A stretch of DNA of 64,000 nucleotides from Pseudomonas putida. Its GTDB lineage: Bacteria; Pseudomonadota; Gammaproteobacteria; Pseudomonadales; Pseudomonadaceae. The notes below the pieces were generated by a model. The model saw only the letters and a program-made list of their open reading frames with translations, made no database searches and was not told the DNA's origin. The DNA lies in the NCBI RefSeq assembly GCF_028682475.1, contig NZ_JANHLE010000011.1:105053-169052 (forward strand), given 5' to 3'. Every line of letters starts with the position of its first letter. Within the stretch, counting starts at the first letter, position 1. A program made the translations under genes and the position numbers. Shown one piece after another: positions 9,630-21,076 of the stretch.

Positions 9630-9756
9630 ATTCGTCGCACTTGTCGGGCAGAGCCTAGCACTGGTTAGCAAGGTCAGGCAGAATGAGCGGATTTGGTAGC
9701 TTGTTCGGTACGGCTAAAAGTTAATTTGTAATCGTAACAGAAAGCAGATTAAATAT

Positions 9757-9833
9757 GCGCCCGTAGCTCAGCTGGATAGAGCATCCGCCTTCTAAGCGGA
9801 TGGTCGCAGGTTCGAGTCCTGCCGGGTGCGCCA
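9757..9833 (+). tRNA. tRNA-Arg (anticodon TCT)
   Basis: Seventy-seven bases fold as a complete tRNA: acceptor GCGCCCG pairs with CGGGTGC, the anticodon loop is CTTCTAA (anticodon TCT, reading AGA), the T-loop is GTTCGAGTC, and the CCA end is encoded. Confidence 0.97.
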
Positions 9834-9874
9834 ATAGGCAGCTTAGGCACAAGTAAAGCGGTAAATGCAATATG

Positions 9875-9950
9875 GTGGGCGTAGCTCAGTTGGTAGAGCA
9901 CAGGATTGTGACTCCTGTTGTCGTGGGTTCGATCCCCATCGTCCACCCCA
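9875..9950 (+). tRNA. tRNA-His (anticodon GTG)
   Basis: Acceptor GTGGGCG pairs with CGTCCAC, followed by the histidine-specific C73 and an encoded CCA. The base before the gene (9874) is G, as needed for the extra G-1 of tRNA-His. The anticodon loop is TTGTGAC. Confidence 0.97.
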
Positions 9951-9957
9951 TATTCCA

Positions 9958-9990
9958 AAAGGCGCCCGATGAAAATCCGGCGCCTTTGCT
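9958..9990 (+). terminator. Hairpin between tRNA-His and tRNA-Leu
   Basis: AAAGGCGCC (9958-9966) and GGCGCCTTT (9979-9987) form a perfect 9-bp stem with a 12-base loop, followed by GCTTT. It may be a weak terminator or a processing signal inside the tRNA cluster. Confidence 0.5.
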
Positions 9991-10003
9991 TTAAAAGCTT
10001 CAC

Positions 10004-10088
10004 GCGGACGTGGTGAAATTGGTAGACACACTGGATTTAGGTTCCAGCGGCGCAAGCTGTAAGAGTTCGAGTCTCTTCGTCCGCACCA
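10004..10088 (+). tRNA. tRNA-Leu (anticodon TAG)
   Basis: This is an 85-base class II tRNA with a long variable arm (GCGGCGCAAGCTGT). Acceptor GCGGACG pairs with CGTCCGC, the anticodon loop is TTTAGGT, and CCA is encoded. Confidence 0.97.
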
Positions 10089-10131
10089 TCCAAGCTTTCA
10101 CCGCCCTTCGCTGAAGTGCGTGAAAGCCTCG

Positions 10132-10158
10132 AAAAAGCCGCCTTGTGCGGCTTTTTTC
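10132..10158 (+). terminator. Rho-independent terminator of the tRNA cluster
   Basis: AAAAAGCCGC CTTGT GCGGCTTTTTT forms a stem of about 10 pairs ending in a T run, 43 bases after tRNA-Leu. Confidence 0.9.
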
Positions 10159-10364
10159 GTTTCCGACAGGGCATTCGTCGTCTGCCTGGAAACTTTTTAG
10201 CTGCATTACCCTACCCAGTCTCGTCCGTGGCTTTCGTCAGGATGCTATGCCGTTGCTCCATTTGCTGTGCCGGTGCTGCGGTGTACTGGTGACAAGTGCT
10301 CAAAAGCTGATAGATTTCAGCCGGTTGAGGCCGTAGCAAGCGGCGAGGTAGTGAGGATAGCTCC

Positions 10365-10667
10365 ATGATTTCCAAAGAACGTCAGGCCAGCGCACTGCAG
10401 CGCTTCGCCGCGGCCAATCCGCAGCTGCTGGAAGAAATTGCCGAGCTCAGCGCCCATGAACAGCAACAGCAGATCGAGTGGGCCTTCGAAGACGCCGCAC
10501 AGGAGCAGGGGCTTGAGCCTTGGGAATTGACCCTGCAATTGATCGCCAGCTCTGATGCGGAACTTCAGTCCATGCGTCTGGAGGTGCATCGGCAAGTCGC
10601 TGAGGCGCTGGGCATGGGATGGGAAGAGTATTGCAGTATCAACGAGATCGACGATGCGGCGCCCTGA
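10365..10667 (+). CDS. Small acidic hypothetical protein (DUF6388-like)
   Basis: This 100-residue, strongly acidic, helix-rich protein has no signal or membrane segment. The sequence (SKERQASALQRF...EPWELTLQLIA...MGWEEYCSIN) resembles small Pseudomonas proteins that I recall as DUF6388; that name is from memory. A GAGGATAG ribosome site precedes the ATG. A 10-bp perfect hairpin (10727-10751) follows. In P. aeruginosa the equivalent place between the tRNAs and tig holds PA1797 and parRS, so this spot varies between species. The function is unknown. Confidence 0.7.
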   Translation: MISKERQASALQRFAAANPQLLEEIAELSAHEQQQQIEWAFEDAAQEQGLEPWELTLQLIASSDAELQSMRLEVHRQVAEALGMGWEEYCSINEIDDAAP

Positions 10668-10726
10668 GTGCCGAGTCGTGATTTTGTAGTGTTTTGACAA
10701 GTATTTCTGGCTGTTCGAGGTCAGGC

Positions 10727-10751
10727 ACGCCGCCGTGATCAACGGCGGCGT
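10727..10751. terminator. Perfect 10-bp hairpin after the DUF6388-like gene
   Basis: ACGCCGCCGT and ACGGCGGCGT flank a 5-base loop. No T run follows, so termination strength is doubtful. Confidence 0.4.
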
Positions 10752-10851
10752 CCAGGCCTTGAGTCGCGGCTCTTGAGCGTCCCCGGGCAAGGTTTTTGCC
10801 GGGGGCTATAAATGAAATGGACCGGTGTACTTTCCCGTCGTCTTGAACGGG

Positions 10852-10880
10852 GTGACTTCTGGCCTTTGAGCCACTAGAAT
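10852..10880 (+). promoter_or_regulatory. Candidate sigma-70 promoter of tig
   Basis: GTGACT (10852-10857) and TAGAAT (10875-10880) are spaced by 17 bases, about 60 bases before the tig start codon. Confidence 0.38.
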
Positions 10881-10941
10881 GCTTGCCCTTGATTCTGGAG
10901 TCGGGTATCGCCGGCTAACGTCTGTGCAACGAGGAATATCC

Positions 10942-12252
10942 ATGCAAGTTTCTGTTGAAAATACTTCTGCTCTCGAGCGTCGCATGACCATCGCCGTTCC
11001 GGCAGAGCGCGTCGAGAACGAAGTCAACAAGCGTCTGCAACAGACTGCCCGTCGCGCCAAGGTTCCAGGCTTCCGTCCTGGCAAAGTGCCGATGAGCGTG
11101 ATCCGTCAGCGTTATGAAGATGCTGCTCGTCAGGAAGCCTTCGGCGACCTGGTCCAGGCTTCTTTCTACGAAGCTGTGGTCGAGCAGAAGCTGAACCCGG
11201 CTGGCGCCCCTGCCGTCGAGCCAAAATCGTTCGAAAAAGGCGGTGACCTGGAATACGTCGCCACTTTCGAAGTGTTCCCTGAGTTCACCGTTGCCGGTTT
11301 CGACTCGATCGCCGTCGAGCGCCTGAGCGCCGAAGTGGCTGACGCCGACCTGGACAACATGCTGGAAGTGCTGCGCAAGCAGAACGTCCGTTTCGAAGCC
11401 GCTGACCGCGCTGCCCAGAACGAAGACCAGTTGAACATCGATTTCGTCGGCAAGGTCGACGGTGAAGTGTTCGCCGGTGGTTCGGCCAAAGGCACCCAGC
11501 TGGTACTGGGTTCCGGCCGCATGATCCCGGGCTTCGAAGAAGGTCTGGTTGGCGCCAAAGCCGGTGAAGAGCGCGTTCTGAACCTGTCCTTCCCTGAGGA
11601 CTACCAGAACCTGGACCTGGCTGGCAAAGCCGCCGAGTTCACCGTTACCGTCAACAGCGTTTCCGAGCCTAAGCTGCCTGAGCTGAACGAAGAGTTCTTC
11701 GCCCAGTTCGGCATCAAGGAAACCGGCATCGACGGTTTCCGCGCCGAAGTTCGCAAGAACATGGAGCGTGAACTGCGTCAGGCCATCAAGACCAAGGTCA
11801 AGAACCAGGTAATGGACGGCCTGCTGGCTGCCAACCCGATCGAAGTGCCTAAAGCCCTGCTGGAAAACGAAGTGAACCGCCTGCGCGTTCAAGCCGTTCA
11901 GCAGTTCGGTGGCAACATCAAGCCTGAGCAACTGCCGGCCGAGCTGTTCGAAGAACAAGCCAAGCGCCGCGTCGTGCTGGGTCTGATCGTTGCTGAAGTG
12001 GTCAAGCAGAACGAGCTGAAGCCGGACGAAGCCCGCGTTCGCGAAATGATCCAGGAAATGGCCTCGGCCTACCAGGAGCCCGAGCAGGTCGTAGCTTGGT
12101 ACTACAAGAACGACCAGCAACTGAACGAAGTGCGTTCGGTTGTGCTGGAAGAACAAGTTGTGGATACTGTTCTGCAGAAAGCGACTGTGACCGACAAATC
12201 GGTCTCGTACGAAGAAGCGATCAAGCCAGTGCAGGCTCCTGCCGCTGACTGA
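10942..12252 (+). CDS. tig: Trigger factor, ribosome-associated chaperone
   Basis: The 436-residue protein binds the ribosome exit tunnel and shields nascent chains. The N-terminal ribosome-binding domain includes the signature GFRPGKVPM (about 43-51); the FKBP-type isomerase domain (about 160-245) includes the [11 protein letters not shown] segment; the rest is the helical arm domain. The start at ATG 10942 follows a GAGGAATATC ribosome site and gives the usual [16 protein letters not shown]-terminus. It heads the tig-clpP-clpX-lon block. A hairpin of 11 pairs lies after it, before clpP. Confidence 0.97.
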   Translation: MQVSVENTSALERRMTIAVPAERVENEVNKRLQQTARRAKVPGFRPGKVPMSVIRQRYEDAARQEAFGDLVQASFYEAVVEQKLNPAGAPAVEPKSFEKGGDLEYVATFEVFPEFTVAGFDSIAVERLSAEVADADLDNMLEVLRKQNVRFEAADRAAQNEDQLNIDFVGKVDGEVFAGGSAKGTQLVLGSGRMIPGFEEGLVGAKAGEERVLNLSFPEDYQNLDLAGKAAEFTVTVNSVSEPKLPELNEEFFAQFGIKETGIDGFRAEVRKNMERELRQAIKTKVKNQVMDGLLAANPIEVPKALLENEVNRLRVQAVQQFGGNIKPEQLPAELFEEQAKRRVVLGLIVAEVVKQNELKPDEARVREMIQEMASAYQEPEQVVAWYYKNDQQLNEVRSVVLEEQVVDTVLQKATVTDKSVSYEEAIKPVQAPAAD

Positions 12253-12276
12253 TTTCCTTCTTTCGTAGGAAAACAC

Positions 12277-12304
12277 CACAAGCCAGCCTTCGAGCTGGCT
12301 TGTG
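12277..12304 (+). terminator. Hairpin between tig and clpP
   Basis: CACAAGCCAGC (12277-12287) and GCTGGCTTGTG (12294-12304) form an 11-bp perfect stem around CTTCGA. It lacks a T tail, so it may be an attenuator or an mRNA-processing/stability element. Confidence 0.5.
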
Positions 12305-12343
12305 CGTATTCAAGACATGACTATTTGGGAGTGAGTGCAGGAC

Positions 12344-12985
12344 ATGTCCCGCAATTCTTATTATCAGCAGAGCTCTGACATCCAGGCCGCAGGCGGCCTG
12401 GTCCCGATGGTTATCGAGCAATCCGCTCGTGGCGAACGTGCCTATGACATCTACTCGCGCCTTCTGAAGGAGCGCGTGATCTTCCTGGTCGGCCCGGTAG
12501 AGGACTACATGGCCAACCTGATCGCGGCGCAATTGCTGTTCCTTGAAGCGGAAAACCCGGACAAGGATATCCATCTCTACATCAACTCGCCGGGCGGGTC
12601 GGTGACGGCTGGCATGTCGATCTACGACACCATGCAGTTCATCAAGCCGGACGTCTCCACCACCTGCATCGGTCAGGCCTGCTCCATGGGTGCCTTCCTG
12701 CTCGCCGCCGGTGCCAAGGGCAAGCGTCACTGCCTGCCGAACTCGCGGGTGATGATTCACCAGCCACTGGGCGGTTTCCAGGGGCAGGCGACGGATATCG
12801 AAATCCACGCCAAGGAAATCCTCTCCATCAAGTCGCGTTTGAATGAGCTGCTGGCCTATCACACTGGTCAGGATCTGGAAACCATCAAGCGTGACACCGA
12901 GCGTGACAATTTCATGAGCGCGCAACGTGCCGCCGAGTACGGTCTGATCGACTCGGTACACGAGAAGCGGCAAATGGCTGTCTGA
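12344..12985 (+). CDS. clpP: ATP-dependent Clp protease proteolytic subunit
   Basis: The 213-residue serine protease forms the barrel that degrades substrates fed by ClpX or ClpA. The catalytic triad is visible as S114 (ACSMGAF), H139 (VMIHQP) and D188 (ERDNF). ATG 12344 is chosen for the conserved MSRNSY start and an AGGA just upstream; a GTG at 12335, with GGGAG 3 bases before it, would add three residues. It sits between tig and clpX in the conserved order. Confidence 0.97.
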   Translation: MSRNSYYQQSSDIQAAGGLVPMVIEQSARGERAYDIYSRLLKERVIFLVGPVEDYMANLIAAQLLFLEAENPDKDIHLYINSPGGSVTAGMSIYDTMQFIKPDVSTTCIGQACSMGAFLLAAGAKGKRHCLPNSRVMIHQPLGGFQGQATDIEIHAKEILSIKSRLNELLAYHTGQDLETIKRDTERDNFMSAQRAAEYGLIDSVHEKRQMAV

Positions 12986-13030
12986 TTAAGGCGCTAAAGC
13001 AGGTGGTTGGGCTTTCCCGCCACCTGTGGA

Positions 13031-13060
13031 CTTGAAAAAGCCCGCAATTGCCTTCATCTT
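13031..13060 (+). promoter_or_regulatory. Candidate heat-shock (sigma-32) promoter of clpX
   Basis: A perfect CTTGAAA (13031-13037) is followed after 13 bases by CCTTCATCTT, a partial match to the CCCCATNT -10 element. The clpX start is 33 bases downstream. Confidence 0.33.
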
Positions 13061-13092
13061 GTGTTGCAAGCCTACCGGATTGGATCGATCGA

Positions 13093-14376
13093 ATGACTGA
13101 CACCCGTAACGGCGAGGACAACGGCAAATTGCTCTATTGCTCCTTCTGCGGCAAAAGCCAGCATGAAGTGCGCAAGTTGATTGCCGGCCCCTCGGTATTT
13201 ATCTGCGACGAGTGCGTCGACCTGTGCAACGACATCATCCGCGAGGAGGTGCAGGAAGCCCAGGCCGAAAGCAGCGCGCATAAACTGCCTTCGCCGAAAG
13301 AAATCAGCACCATCCTGGACCAGTATGTGATTGGTCAGGAGCGTGCGAAAAAGGTACTGGCGGTAGCGGTGTACAACCACTACAAGCGCCTGAACCAACG
13401 CGACAAAAAGAACGACGACGTCGAGCTCGGCAAGAGTAACATCCTGCTGATCGGTCCGACGGGCTCGGGTAAAACCCTGCTCGCCGAAACCCTCGCGCGT
13501 CTGTTGAATGTACCGTTTACTATCGCCGATGCCACCACCCTGACCGAAGCCGGTTATGTCGGTGAAGACGTCGAGAACATCATTCAGAAACTGCTGCAAA
13601 AGTGCGACTACGACGTGGAAAAGGCCCAGATGGGCATTGTCTACATCGATGAAATCGACAAGATCTCGCGCAAGTCGGACAACCCGTCGATCACCCGTGA
13701 TGTTTCGGGCGAAGGCGTGCAGCAGGCGCTGCTCAAGCTGATCGAAGGCACGGTTGCCTCGGTACCGCCGCAAGGTGGCCGCAAGCATCCGCAGCAGGAA
13801 TTCCTGCAGGTCGATACGCGTAACATCCTGTTTATCTGCGGCGGCGCGTTCTCGGGCCTGGAAAAGGTCATTCAGAACCGTTCCACCCGCGGCGGTATCG
13901 GCTTCGGTGCCGAAGTACGCAGCAAGCAGGAAGGCAAGAAGGTGGGCGAATCGCTGCGTGAAGTCGAGCCTGACGATCTGGTCAAGTTCGGTTTGATCCC
14001 GGAATTCGTCGGCCGCCTGCCGGTACTGGCGACCCTCGACGAGCTCGACGAAGCTGCTTTGATGCAGATTCTCACCGAGCCGAAGAACGCCCTCACCAAG
14101 CAGTACGCCAAGCTGTTCGAGATGGAAGGCGTGGACCTGGAGTTCCGCAGTGATGCGCTGAAGTCCGTGGCCCGCAAGGCCCTGGAGCGCAAGACCGGTG
14201 CCCGTGGCCTGCGTTCGATCCTCGAAGGCATCCTGCTCGACACCATGTATGAGATTCCTTCGCAGAAGGATGTCAGCAAAGTGGTGATCGACGAGAGCGT
14301 CATCGAAGGCTCCTCGCAGCCGCTGCTGATCTACGAGAACAGCGAGCCGCAAGCCAAAGCTGCACCCGACGTCTGA
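13093..14376 (+). CDS. clpX: ATP-dependent Clp protease ATP-binding subunit ClpX
   Basis: The 427-residue AAA+ unfoldase works with ClpP. The N-terminal C4 zinc-binding domain has CSFCG and CDECVDLC cysteine pairs (about 15-43). The motor has Walker A GPTGSGKT, the GYVG pore loop, Walker B VYIDEID and the RKH-type loop ([10 protein letters not shown]). Length and the [10 protein letters not shown] start match Pseudomonas ClpX. It has a strong terminator after it, so lon is transcribed separately. Confidence 0.97.
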   Translation: MTDTRNGEDNGKLLYCSFCGKSQHEVRKLIAGPSVFICDECVDLCNDIIREEVQEAQAESSAHKLPSPKEISTILDQYVIGQERAKKVLAVAVYNHYKRLNQRDKKNDDVELGKSNILLIGPTGSGKTLLAETLARLLNVPFTIADATTLTEAGYVGEDVENIIQKLLQKCDYDVEKAQMGIVYIDEIDKISRKSDNPSITRDVSGEGVQQALLKLIEGTVASVPPQGGRKHPQQEFLQVDTRNILFICGGAFSGLEKVIQNRSTRGGIGFGAEVRSKQEGKKVGESLREVEPDDLVKFGLIPEFVGRLPVLATLDELDEAALMQILTEPKNALTKQYAKLFEMEGVDLEFRSDALKSVARKALERKTGARGLRSILEGILLDTMYEIPSQKDVSKVVIDESVIEGSSQPLLIYENSEPQAKAAPDV

Positions 14377-14397
14377 GTCGCCAAACGGCTCGAGTCT

Positions 14398-14426
14398 GCA
14401 AGGGGCCTTCGGGCCCCTTTGCTTTT
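14398..14426 (+). terminator. Rho-independent terminator after clpX
   Basis: GCAAGGGGCC TTCG GGCCCCTTTGC forms a GC-rich stem with a stable TTCG loop followed by TTTT. Confidence 0.9.
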
Positions 14427-14438
14427 CCTGTCGTAGAG

Positions 14439-14467
14439 CTTGTTTTTTTGCGGGGCTGCCCCCACAT
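14439..14467 (+). promoter_or_regulatory. Candidate heat-shock (sigma-32) promoter of lon
   Basis: CTTGTTT (14439-14445) and CCCCACAT (14460-14467) are spaced by 14 bases, close to the CTTGAAA / CCCCATNT consensus and about 60 bases upstream of the lon start. lon is a classic heat-shock gene in proteobacteria. Confidence 0.42.
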
Positions 14468-14526
14468 TAAACCCACGCTCATATTCCACCGGTTTCCGGC
14501 CACAAGGCCGCTGTAGAGGCGAAATC

Positions 14527-16923
14527 ATGAAGACCACCCTCGACTTGCCTCTTTTGCCATTGCGCGATGTCGTCGTCTATCCGCACATGGTTATCCCACT
14601 GTTCGTGGGGCGCGAGAAGTCCATCGAAGCCCTCGAGGCCGCAATGACGGGCGAAAAGCAGATCCTCCTGCTGGCCCAGAAGAACCCCGCTGATGACGAT
14701 CCAGGCGAAGACGCCCTGTACCGCGTCGGTACCATTGCCACTGTCCTGCAACTGCTGAAACTGCCCGATGGCACCGTCAAGGTCCTGGTCGAGGGCGAGC
14801 AGCGCGGTGCAGTCGAGCGATTCAACGAAGTCGATGGTCATATTCGTGCTGAAGTTTCATTGATCGACGAGTCGCAGACCGCCGAGCGCGAGTCTGAGGT
14901 CTTCGTTCGTAGCTTGTTGTCACAATTTGAACAATACGTTCAGCTGGGCAAGAAGGTCCCGGCTGAAGTCCTCTCGTCGCTCAACAGCATCGACGAGCCT
15001 GGGCGCCTGGTCGATACCATGGCCGCGCACATGGCGCTGAAAATCGAGCAAAAGCAGGAAATCCTCGAGATCCTCGACCTGGCTACCCGAGTCGAGCATG
15101 TCATGGCGCTGCTGGACGCTGAAATCGACTTGCTGCAGGTGGAAAAACGCATCCGCGGCCGGGTCAAGAAACAAATGGAGCGCAGCCAGCGCGAGTACTA
15201 CCTGAATGAGCAGATGAAGGCCATTCAGAAGGAGCTGGGCGATAGCGAAGAAGGCCACAACGAAGTCGAAGAGCTGAAAAAGCGCCTCGACGCCGCTGGG
15301 CTGCCAAAGGATGCCTACGCCAAGGCTCAGGCCGAGCTGAACAAGCTCAAACAGATGTCGCCGATGTCTGCCGAGGCCACCGTGGTGCGTTCCTACCTGG
15401 ATTGGCTGGTGCAGGTGCCGTGGAAGGCCCAGAGCAAGGTACGCCTGGACCTGGCCAAGGCAGAAGAGATCCTCGACGCCGACCATTACGGCCTCGAAGA
15501 GGTCAAGGAGCGCATCCTTGAGTACCTCGCCGTGCAGAAGCGGGTGAAAAAGATCCGTGGCCCGGTGTTGTGCCTGGTCGGTCCTCCAGGTGTCGGCAAG
15601 ACCTCCCTGGCCGAGTCGATCGCCAGTGCCACCAACCGCAAGTTCGTACGCATGGCGTTGGGTGGCGTGCGTGACGAGGCCGAGATTCGTGGGCACCGGC
15701 GGACTTACATCGGTTCGATGCCGGGTCGCCTGATTCAGAAAATGACCAAGGTCGGTGTGCGTAACCCGCTGTTCCTGCTCGATGAAATCGACAAAATGGG
15801 CAGCGATATGCGTGGCGACCCGGCCTCGGCGCTGCTTGAGGTGCTCGACCCTGAGCAGAACCACAACTTCAACGATCACTATCTGGAAGTCGATTATGAC
15901 CTTTCCGATGTGATGTTCCTGTGCACTTCCAACTCGATGAACATCCCGCCAGCGCTGCTGGACCGGATGGAAGTCATCCGTCTGCCGGGTTACACCGAAG
16001 ACGAGAAGATCAACATCGCGGTGAAGTACCTGACGCCCAAGCAGATCAAGGCTAACGGCCTGAAAAAGGGCGAGTTGGAAGTCGACGTCACGGCCATTCG
16101 CGATATCATCCGCTACTACACCCGCGAAGCCGGTGTACGGGGCCTGGAGCGCCAGATTGCCAAGGTCTGCCGCAAGGTGGTCAAGGAGCACGCCGGCCTC
16201 AAGCAAGTGGCTGTGAAGGTCACTGGCGAGCAGCTGGAGCACTTCCTCGGGGTACGCAAGTTCCGCTATGGTCTGGCCGAGCAGCAGGATCAGGTAGGGC
16301 AAGTCACTGGCCTGGCCTGGACCCAGGTCGGTGGTGAGTTGCTGACTATTGAAGCCGCCGTGATTCCGGGCAAGGGCCAGTTGATCAAGACCGGCTCCCT
16401 GGGCGATGTCATGGTCGAGTCGATCACTGCGGCGCAGACCGTTGTCCGTAGCCGGGCGAAAAGCCTGGGCATCCCGGCTGACTTCCACGAGAAGCGTGAT
16501 ACCCACATCCACATGCCTGAAGGCGCGACGCCCAAGGATGGTCCAAGTGCCGGTATCGGCATGTGTACCGCCCTGGTCTCGGCGCTGACACAGATCCCGG
16601 TGCGCGCTGATGTTGCCATGACCGGTGAAATCACCCTGCGTGGGCAGGTGTTGGCCATTGGTGGTTTGAAAGAGAAGCTGCTGGCTGCACACCGTGGTGG
16701 GATCAAGACGGTGATCATTCCTGAAGAGAATGTGCGTGATTTGAAAGAAATTCCTGAGAATATTAAGCAGGATCTTCAGATTAAACCGGTCAAATGGATT
16801 GACGAAGTCCTCCAAATTGCGCTGCAATACGCCCCGGAGCCCTTACCAGATGTGGCTCCCGAGATTGTCGCCAAGGATGAAAAGCGCGACAGCGATTCCA
16901 AGGAAAGAATTAGCACGCATTAG
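14527..16923 (+). CDS. lon: ATP-dependent Lon protease
   Basis: The 798-residue cytosolic protease combines an N-terminal substrate-recognition domain (starting [16 protein letters not shown]), an AAA+ motor with Walker [10 protein letters not shown] and Walker [10 protein letters not shown], and a C-terminal Ser-Lys protease domain with the catalytic serine in [11 protein letters not shown] and the lysine further on (near [10 protein letters not shown]). The ATG at 14527 gives the standard MKTTLDL start, with GAGGCG upstream. It is transcribed apart from clpX because a terminator and a candidate heat-shock promoter lie between them. The hupB promoter begins 25 bases after its stop. Confidence 0.97.
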   Translation: MKTTLDLPLLPLRDVVVYPHMVIPLFVGREKSIEALEAAMTGEKQILLLAQKNPADDDPGEDALYRVGTIATVLQLLKLPDGTVKVLVEGEQRGAVERFNEVDGHIRAEVSLIDESQTAERESEVFVRSLLSQFEQYVQLGKKVPAEVLSSLNSIDEPGRLVDTMAAHMALKIEQKQEILEILDLATRVEHVMALLDAEIDLLQVEKRIRGRVKKQMERSQREYYLNEQMKAIQKELGDSEEGHNEVEELKKRLDAAGLPKDAYAKAQAELNKLKQMSPMSAEATVVRSYLDWLVQVPWKAQSKVRLDLAKAEEILDADHYGLEEVKERILEYLAVQKRVKKIRGPVLCLVGPPGVGKTSLAESIASATNRKFVRMALGGVRDEAEIRGHRRTYIGSMPGRLIQKMTKVGVRNPLFLLDEIDKMGSDMRGDPASALLEVLDPEQNHNFNDHYLEVDYDLSDVMFLCTSNSMNIPPALLDRMEVIRLPGYTEDEKINIAVKYLTPKQIKANGLKKGELEVDVTAIRDIIRYYTREAGVRGLERQIAKVCRKVVKEHAGLKQVAVKVTGEQLEHFLGVRKFRYGLAEQQDQVGQVTGLAWTQVGGELLTIEAAVIPGKGQLIKTGSLGDVMVESITAAQTVVRSRAKSLGIPADFHEKRDTHIHMPEGATPKDGPSAGIGMCTALVSALTQIPVRADVAMTGEITLRGQVLAIGGLKEKLLAAHRGGIKTVIIPEENVRDLKEIPENIKQDLQIKPVKWIDEVLQIALQYAPEPLPDVAPEIVAKDEKRDSDSKERISTH

Positions 16924-16947
16924 TACGTATTTGGCTGGGGGGCTTTC

Positions 16948-16977
16948 TTGACAGTATTTTCAGGCCCTTGTTATAAA
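16948..16977 (+). promoter_or_regulatory. Strong sigma-70 promoter of hupB
   Basis: A perfect TTGACA (16948-16953) is followed after 17-18 bases by TTATAAA (16971-16977). It is about 95 bases before the GTG start of hupB. Confidence 0.65.
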
Positions 16978-17071
16978 GCGGCGCTTAAGCGTCAATAGGC
17001 CACCCAGCGCTCGTTTAGCTTTTCATTACATACTTAGATACAAACTCAATAGAGATATAAGGGGACTTAGA

Positions 17072-17344
17072 GTGAACAAGTCGGAACTGATTGACGCTAT
17101 CGCCGCATCTGCTGATATTTCGAAAGCCACCGCCGGCAAGGCGCTGGACGCAGTAATCGAATCCGTCACCGGCGCCCTGAAGGCTGGTGACTCCGTGGTA
17201 CTGGTAGGTTTCGGTACCTTCTCCGTCACCGACCGCCCAGCTCGCACCGGCCGCAACCCGCAAACCGGCAAGACTCTGGAAATCCCTGCTGCCAAGAAGC
17301 CAGGCTTCAAGGCTGGCAAGGCACTGAAAGAAGCCGTCAACTAA
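17072..17344 (+). CDS. hupB: DNA-binding protein HU-beta
   Basis: The 90-residue nucleoid protein bends DNA non-specifically as a dimer. The DNA-binding arm signature [21 protein letters not shown] (about 46-66) is typical of HU. The start is GTG at 17072, after AAGGGGA; it yields the normal [11 protein letters not shown] start. It is a single-gene unit with its own strong promoter and a terminator. Confidence 0.97.
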   Translation: MNKSELIDAIAASADISKATAGKALDAVIESVTGALKAGDSVVLVGFGTFSVTDRPARTGRNPQTGKTLEIPAAKKPGFKAGKALKEAVN

Positions 17345-17449
17345 GACCTTCCTTCAGGCTCACGCCTAACCGGGCCTGGCTCATGCCTGGCTTGGCTGCT
17401 GAGCATCGGGACACGCTGAAAAGCACCTGATGCTCGGCCGGTTACGAGA

Positions 17450-17478
17450 AGGCGCATCTTCGGATGCGCCTTTCTTCT
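17450..17478 (+). terminator. Rho-independent terminator after hupB
   Basis: AGGCGCATC TTCG GATGCGCCT is a perfect 9-bp stem with a TTCG loop and the tail TTCTTCT. Confidence 0.88.
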
Positions 17479-17539
17479 ATCAGGAATCTACCCACGCTCC
17501 ACGGTTGTTTCATTCAGTACAACCGTTTCTGGGGGACGC

Positions 17540-19411
17540 ATGCTGCAGAATATCAGGGACAATTCACAAGGTTGGATTGCCAAGACCATCATCGGTGTCA
17601 TCGTAGCCTTGATGGCACTGACCGGCTTCGATGCCATCTTCCAGGCCACCACCCACAGCCAGGACGCTGCCAAGGTCAATGGTCAAACCATTAGCCAGAA
17701 CGAGCTGAGCCAGGCCGTCGACATGCAACGCCGACAGCTGATGCAACAGCTGGGCAAGGATTTCGATCCGTCGCTGCTCAACGAGAACATGCTGCGTGAA
17801 GCGGCGCTGAAAGGGCTGATCGACCGCAAGTTGCTGCTGCAAGGCGCCGAAGACGCCAAGTTCGCTTTTTCCGAAGCGGCACTGGATCAGTTGATCCTGC
17901 AAACGCCTGAGTTCCAGGTTGATGGCAAGTTCAGCGCCGAGCGTTTTGATCAGGTCATTCGTCAGATGGGCTACGGCCGTCTGCAGTTCCGCGAAATGCT
18001 CGCTCAGGAAATGCTCATTGGGCAGCTGCGTGCAGGCTTGGCCGGCAGCGGTTTTGTCACCGACGACCAGGTCAATGCGTTCGCCCGTCTGGAAAAGCAG
18101 ACCCGCGATTTCGCCTCGCTGACCTTCAAGGTCGACCCGGCTGCGGTCAAGGTCACCGACGAGCAGGTCAAGGCGCACTACGATGAGCACGCCAAAGAGT
18201 TCATGAGTCCGGATCAGGTCGTCATTGACTACATCGAGTTGAAGAAGTCGGCATTCTTCGATCAGGTTACTGTCAACGAAGACGAGCTCAAGGCTCTGTA
18301 CGAGAAGGAAATCGCCAACCTGGCCGAGCAGCGCCATGCCGCGCACATCCTCATCGAAGTCAACGACAAGGTGAACGAAGCGCAGGCCAAGGCGAAGATC
18401 GAAGAGATCCAGCAGCGTCTGACCAAAGGTGAAGACTTTGCCACGCTGGCCAAGGAATTCTCCCAGGACCCGGGTTCGGCCAACAACGGCGGTGACCTCG
18501 GTTATGCCGGGCAGGGCGTTTACGACCCGGCTTTTGAAGAGGCGCTGTATGCGCTGAACAAGGACCAGGTTTCGGCGCCAGTGCGCACCGAGTACGGTTT
18601 CCACCTGATCAAGCTGCTGGATGTGCAGGCACCTGAGGTGCCGAGCTTCGCCAGCCTGAAAGACAAGCTGACCCGCGAACTCAAGACCCAGCAGGTCGAA
18701 CAGCGCTTTGTCGAAGTGACCAAGCAACTGGAAGACGCTGCATTCGAAGCATCCGACCTGGCGCAGCCAGCCCAGGACCTGGGCCTGAAAGTTCACACCT
18801 CGGCGGCCTTCGGTCGTGAAGGTGGCGAAGGCATCACCGCCAACCGTGCCGTGATCCAGGCCGCCTACAGCGCTGAAGTGCTGGAAGCGGGTGCCAACAG
18901 CACCGCCATCGAGCTGGACCCGGAAACCATCGTGGTTTTGCGCGTCAAGGAACATCGCAAGCCTGAGCAACTGGGTCTGGATGTGGTGTCTGACAGCATC
19001 CGCAAGCACCTGGCCAAAGAGCAGGCAACTGCCGCTCTGAAAGCCAAGGCTGACAAGCTGATCGCCGGTCTGCGTGACGGAAGCATCGCACTGGGTGCTA
19101 CCCAGGAAGGTCAGAGCTGGAAGGTCCAGGAAGCGGTCTCGCGCAGCCAGGAAGGCATCGATCCGGCCGAGCTGCAGGCAGTGTTCCGTATGGCCAAGCC
19201 AGAGGCCAAGGACAAGCCGGTCTACAGCAGCGTGACGCTCAACGACGGTAGCCTGGTTGTATTGCGCCTCAACGGCGTCAACGAAGGCGCTGCTGCCACC
19301 GATGAAGAGAAGTCTGCGTACCGCCGCTTCCTCGCTTCGCGTGCCGGTCAGCAGGACTTCGCCGCTTACCGCAAGCAGCTGGAAGCCAAGGCGGACATCA
19401 CTCGCTATTGA
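17540..19411 (+). CDS. ppiD: Periplasmic folding chaperone / PPIase-like PpiD
   Basis: This 623-residue protein is anchored by one N-terminal membrane segment (about 12-34, WIAKTIIGVIVALMALTGF) with the rest in the periplasm. A SurA-like N-terminal chaperone region (about 40-160) precedes one parvulin (PpiC) domain (about 265-360, from RHAAHILIEV to YGFHLIKLLDV). It helps folding of exported proteins at the Sec translocon. A GGGGGA ribosome site precedes ATG 17540. It converges on the npp/yej importer operon and shares an 18-bp terminator stem with it. In P. aeruginosa fabI follows ppiD; here there is no room for it. Confidence 0.95.
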   Translation: MLQNIRDNSQGWIAKTIIGVIVALMALTGFDAIFQATTHSQDAAKVNGQTISQNELSQAVDMQRRQLMQQLGKDFDPSLLNENMLREAALKGLIDRKLLLQGAEDAKFAFSEAALDQLILQTPEFQVDGKFSAERFDQVIRQMGYGRLQFREMLAQEMLIGQLRAGLAGSGFVTDDQVNAFARLEKQTRDFASLTFKVDPAAVKVTDEQVKAHYDEHAKEFMSPDQVVIDYIELKKSAFFDQVTVNEDELKALYEKEIANLAEQRHAAHILIEVNDKVNEAQAKAKIEEIQQRLTKGEDFATLAKEFSQDPGSANNGGDLGYAGQGVYDPAFEEALYALNKDQVSAPVRTEYGFHLIKLLDVQAPEVPSFASLKDKLTRELKTQQVEQRFVEVTKQLEDAAFEASDLAQPAQDLGLKVHTSAAFGREGGEGITANRAVIQAAYSAEVLEAGANSTAIELDPETIVVLRVKEHRKPEQLGLDVVSDSIRKHLAKEQATAALKAKADKLIAGLRDGSIALGATQEGQSWKVQEAVSRSQEGIDPAELQAVFRMAKPEAKDKPVYSSVTLNDGSLVVLRLNGVNEGAAATDEEKSAYRRFLASRAGQQDFAAYRKQLEAKADITRY

Positions 19412-19423
19412 GTGATCCACGCC

Positions 19424-19461
19424 AGAAACAGAAAAGGCCGCTTATGCGGCCTTTTCTGTTT

Positions 19462-19463
<2 letters not shown>
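19424..19463. terminator. Bidirectional terminator with 18-bp perfect stem
   Basis: The arms 19424-19441 and 19446-19463 are exact inverted copies around a TTAT loop. The stem contains T-rich and A-rich flanks on both strands, so it can end ppiD and the opposing importer operon. Its right arm includes the first two bases of the stop codon (19462-19464) of the opposing ATPase gene. Confidence 0.9.
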
Positions 19464-21075
<1,612 letters not shown>

Positions 21076-21076
21076 T

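Noticed and set aside
10694..10720. Perfect TTGACA upstream of tig as promoter
   Set aside because: No -10 element at 16-18 bases; the pair at 10852-10880 fits better.
14920..16827. 635-codon open frame antisense to lon, and similar long antisense frames over tig, clpX, ppiD and mrpA
   Set aside because: High-GC genes with third-position G/C bias leave long open frames on the other strand. None has a ribosome site, recognisable domain or sensible start, and the overlapped genes are certain.
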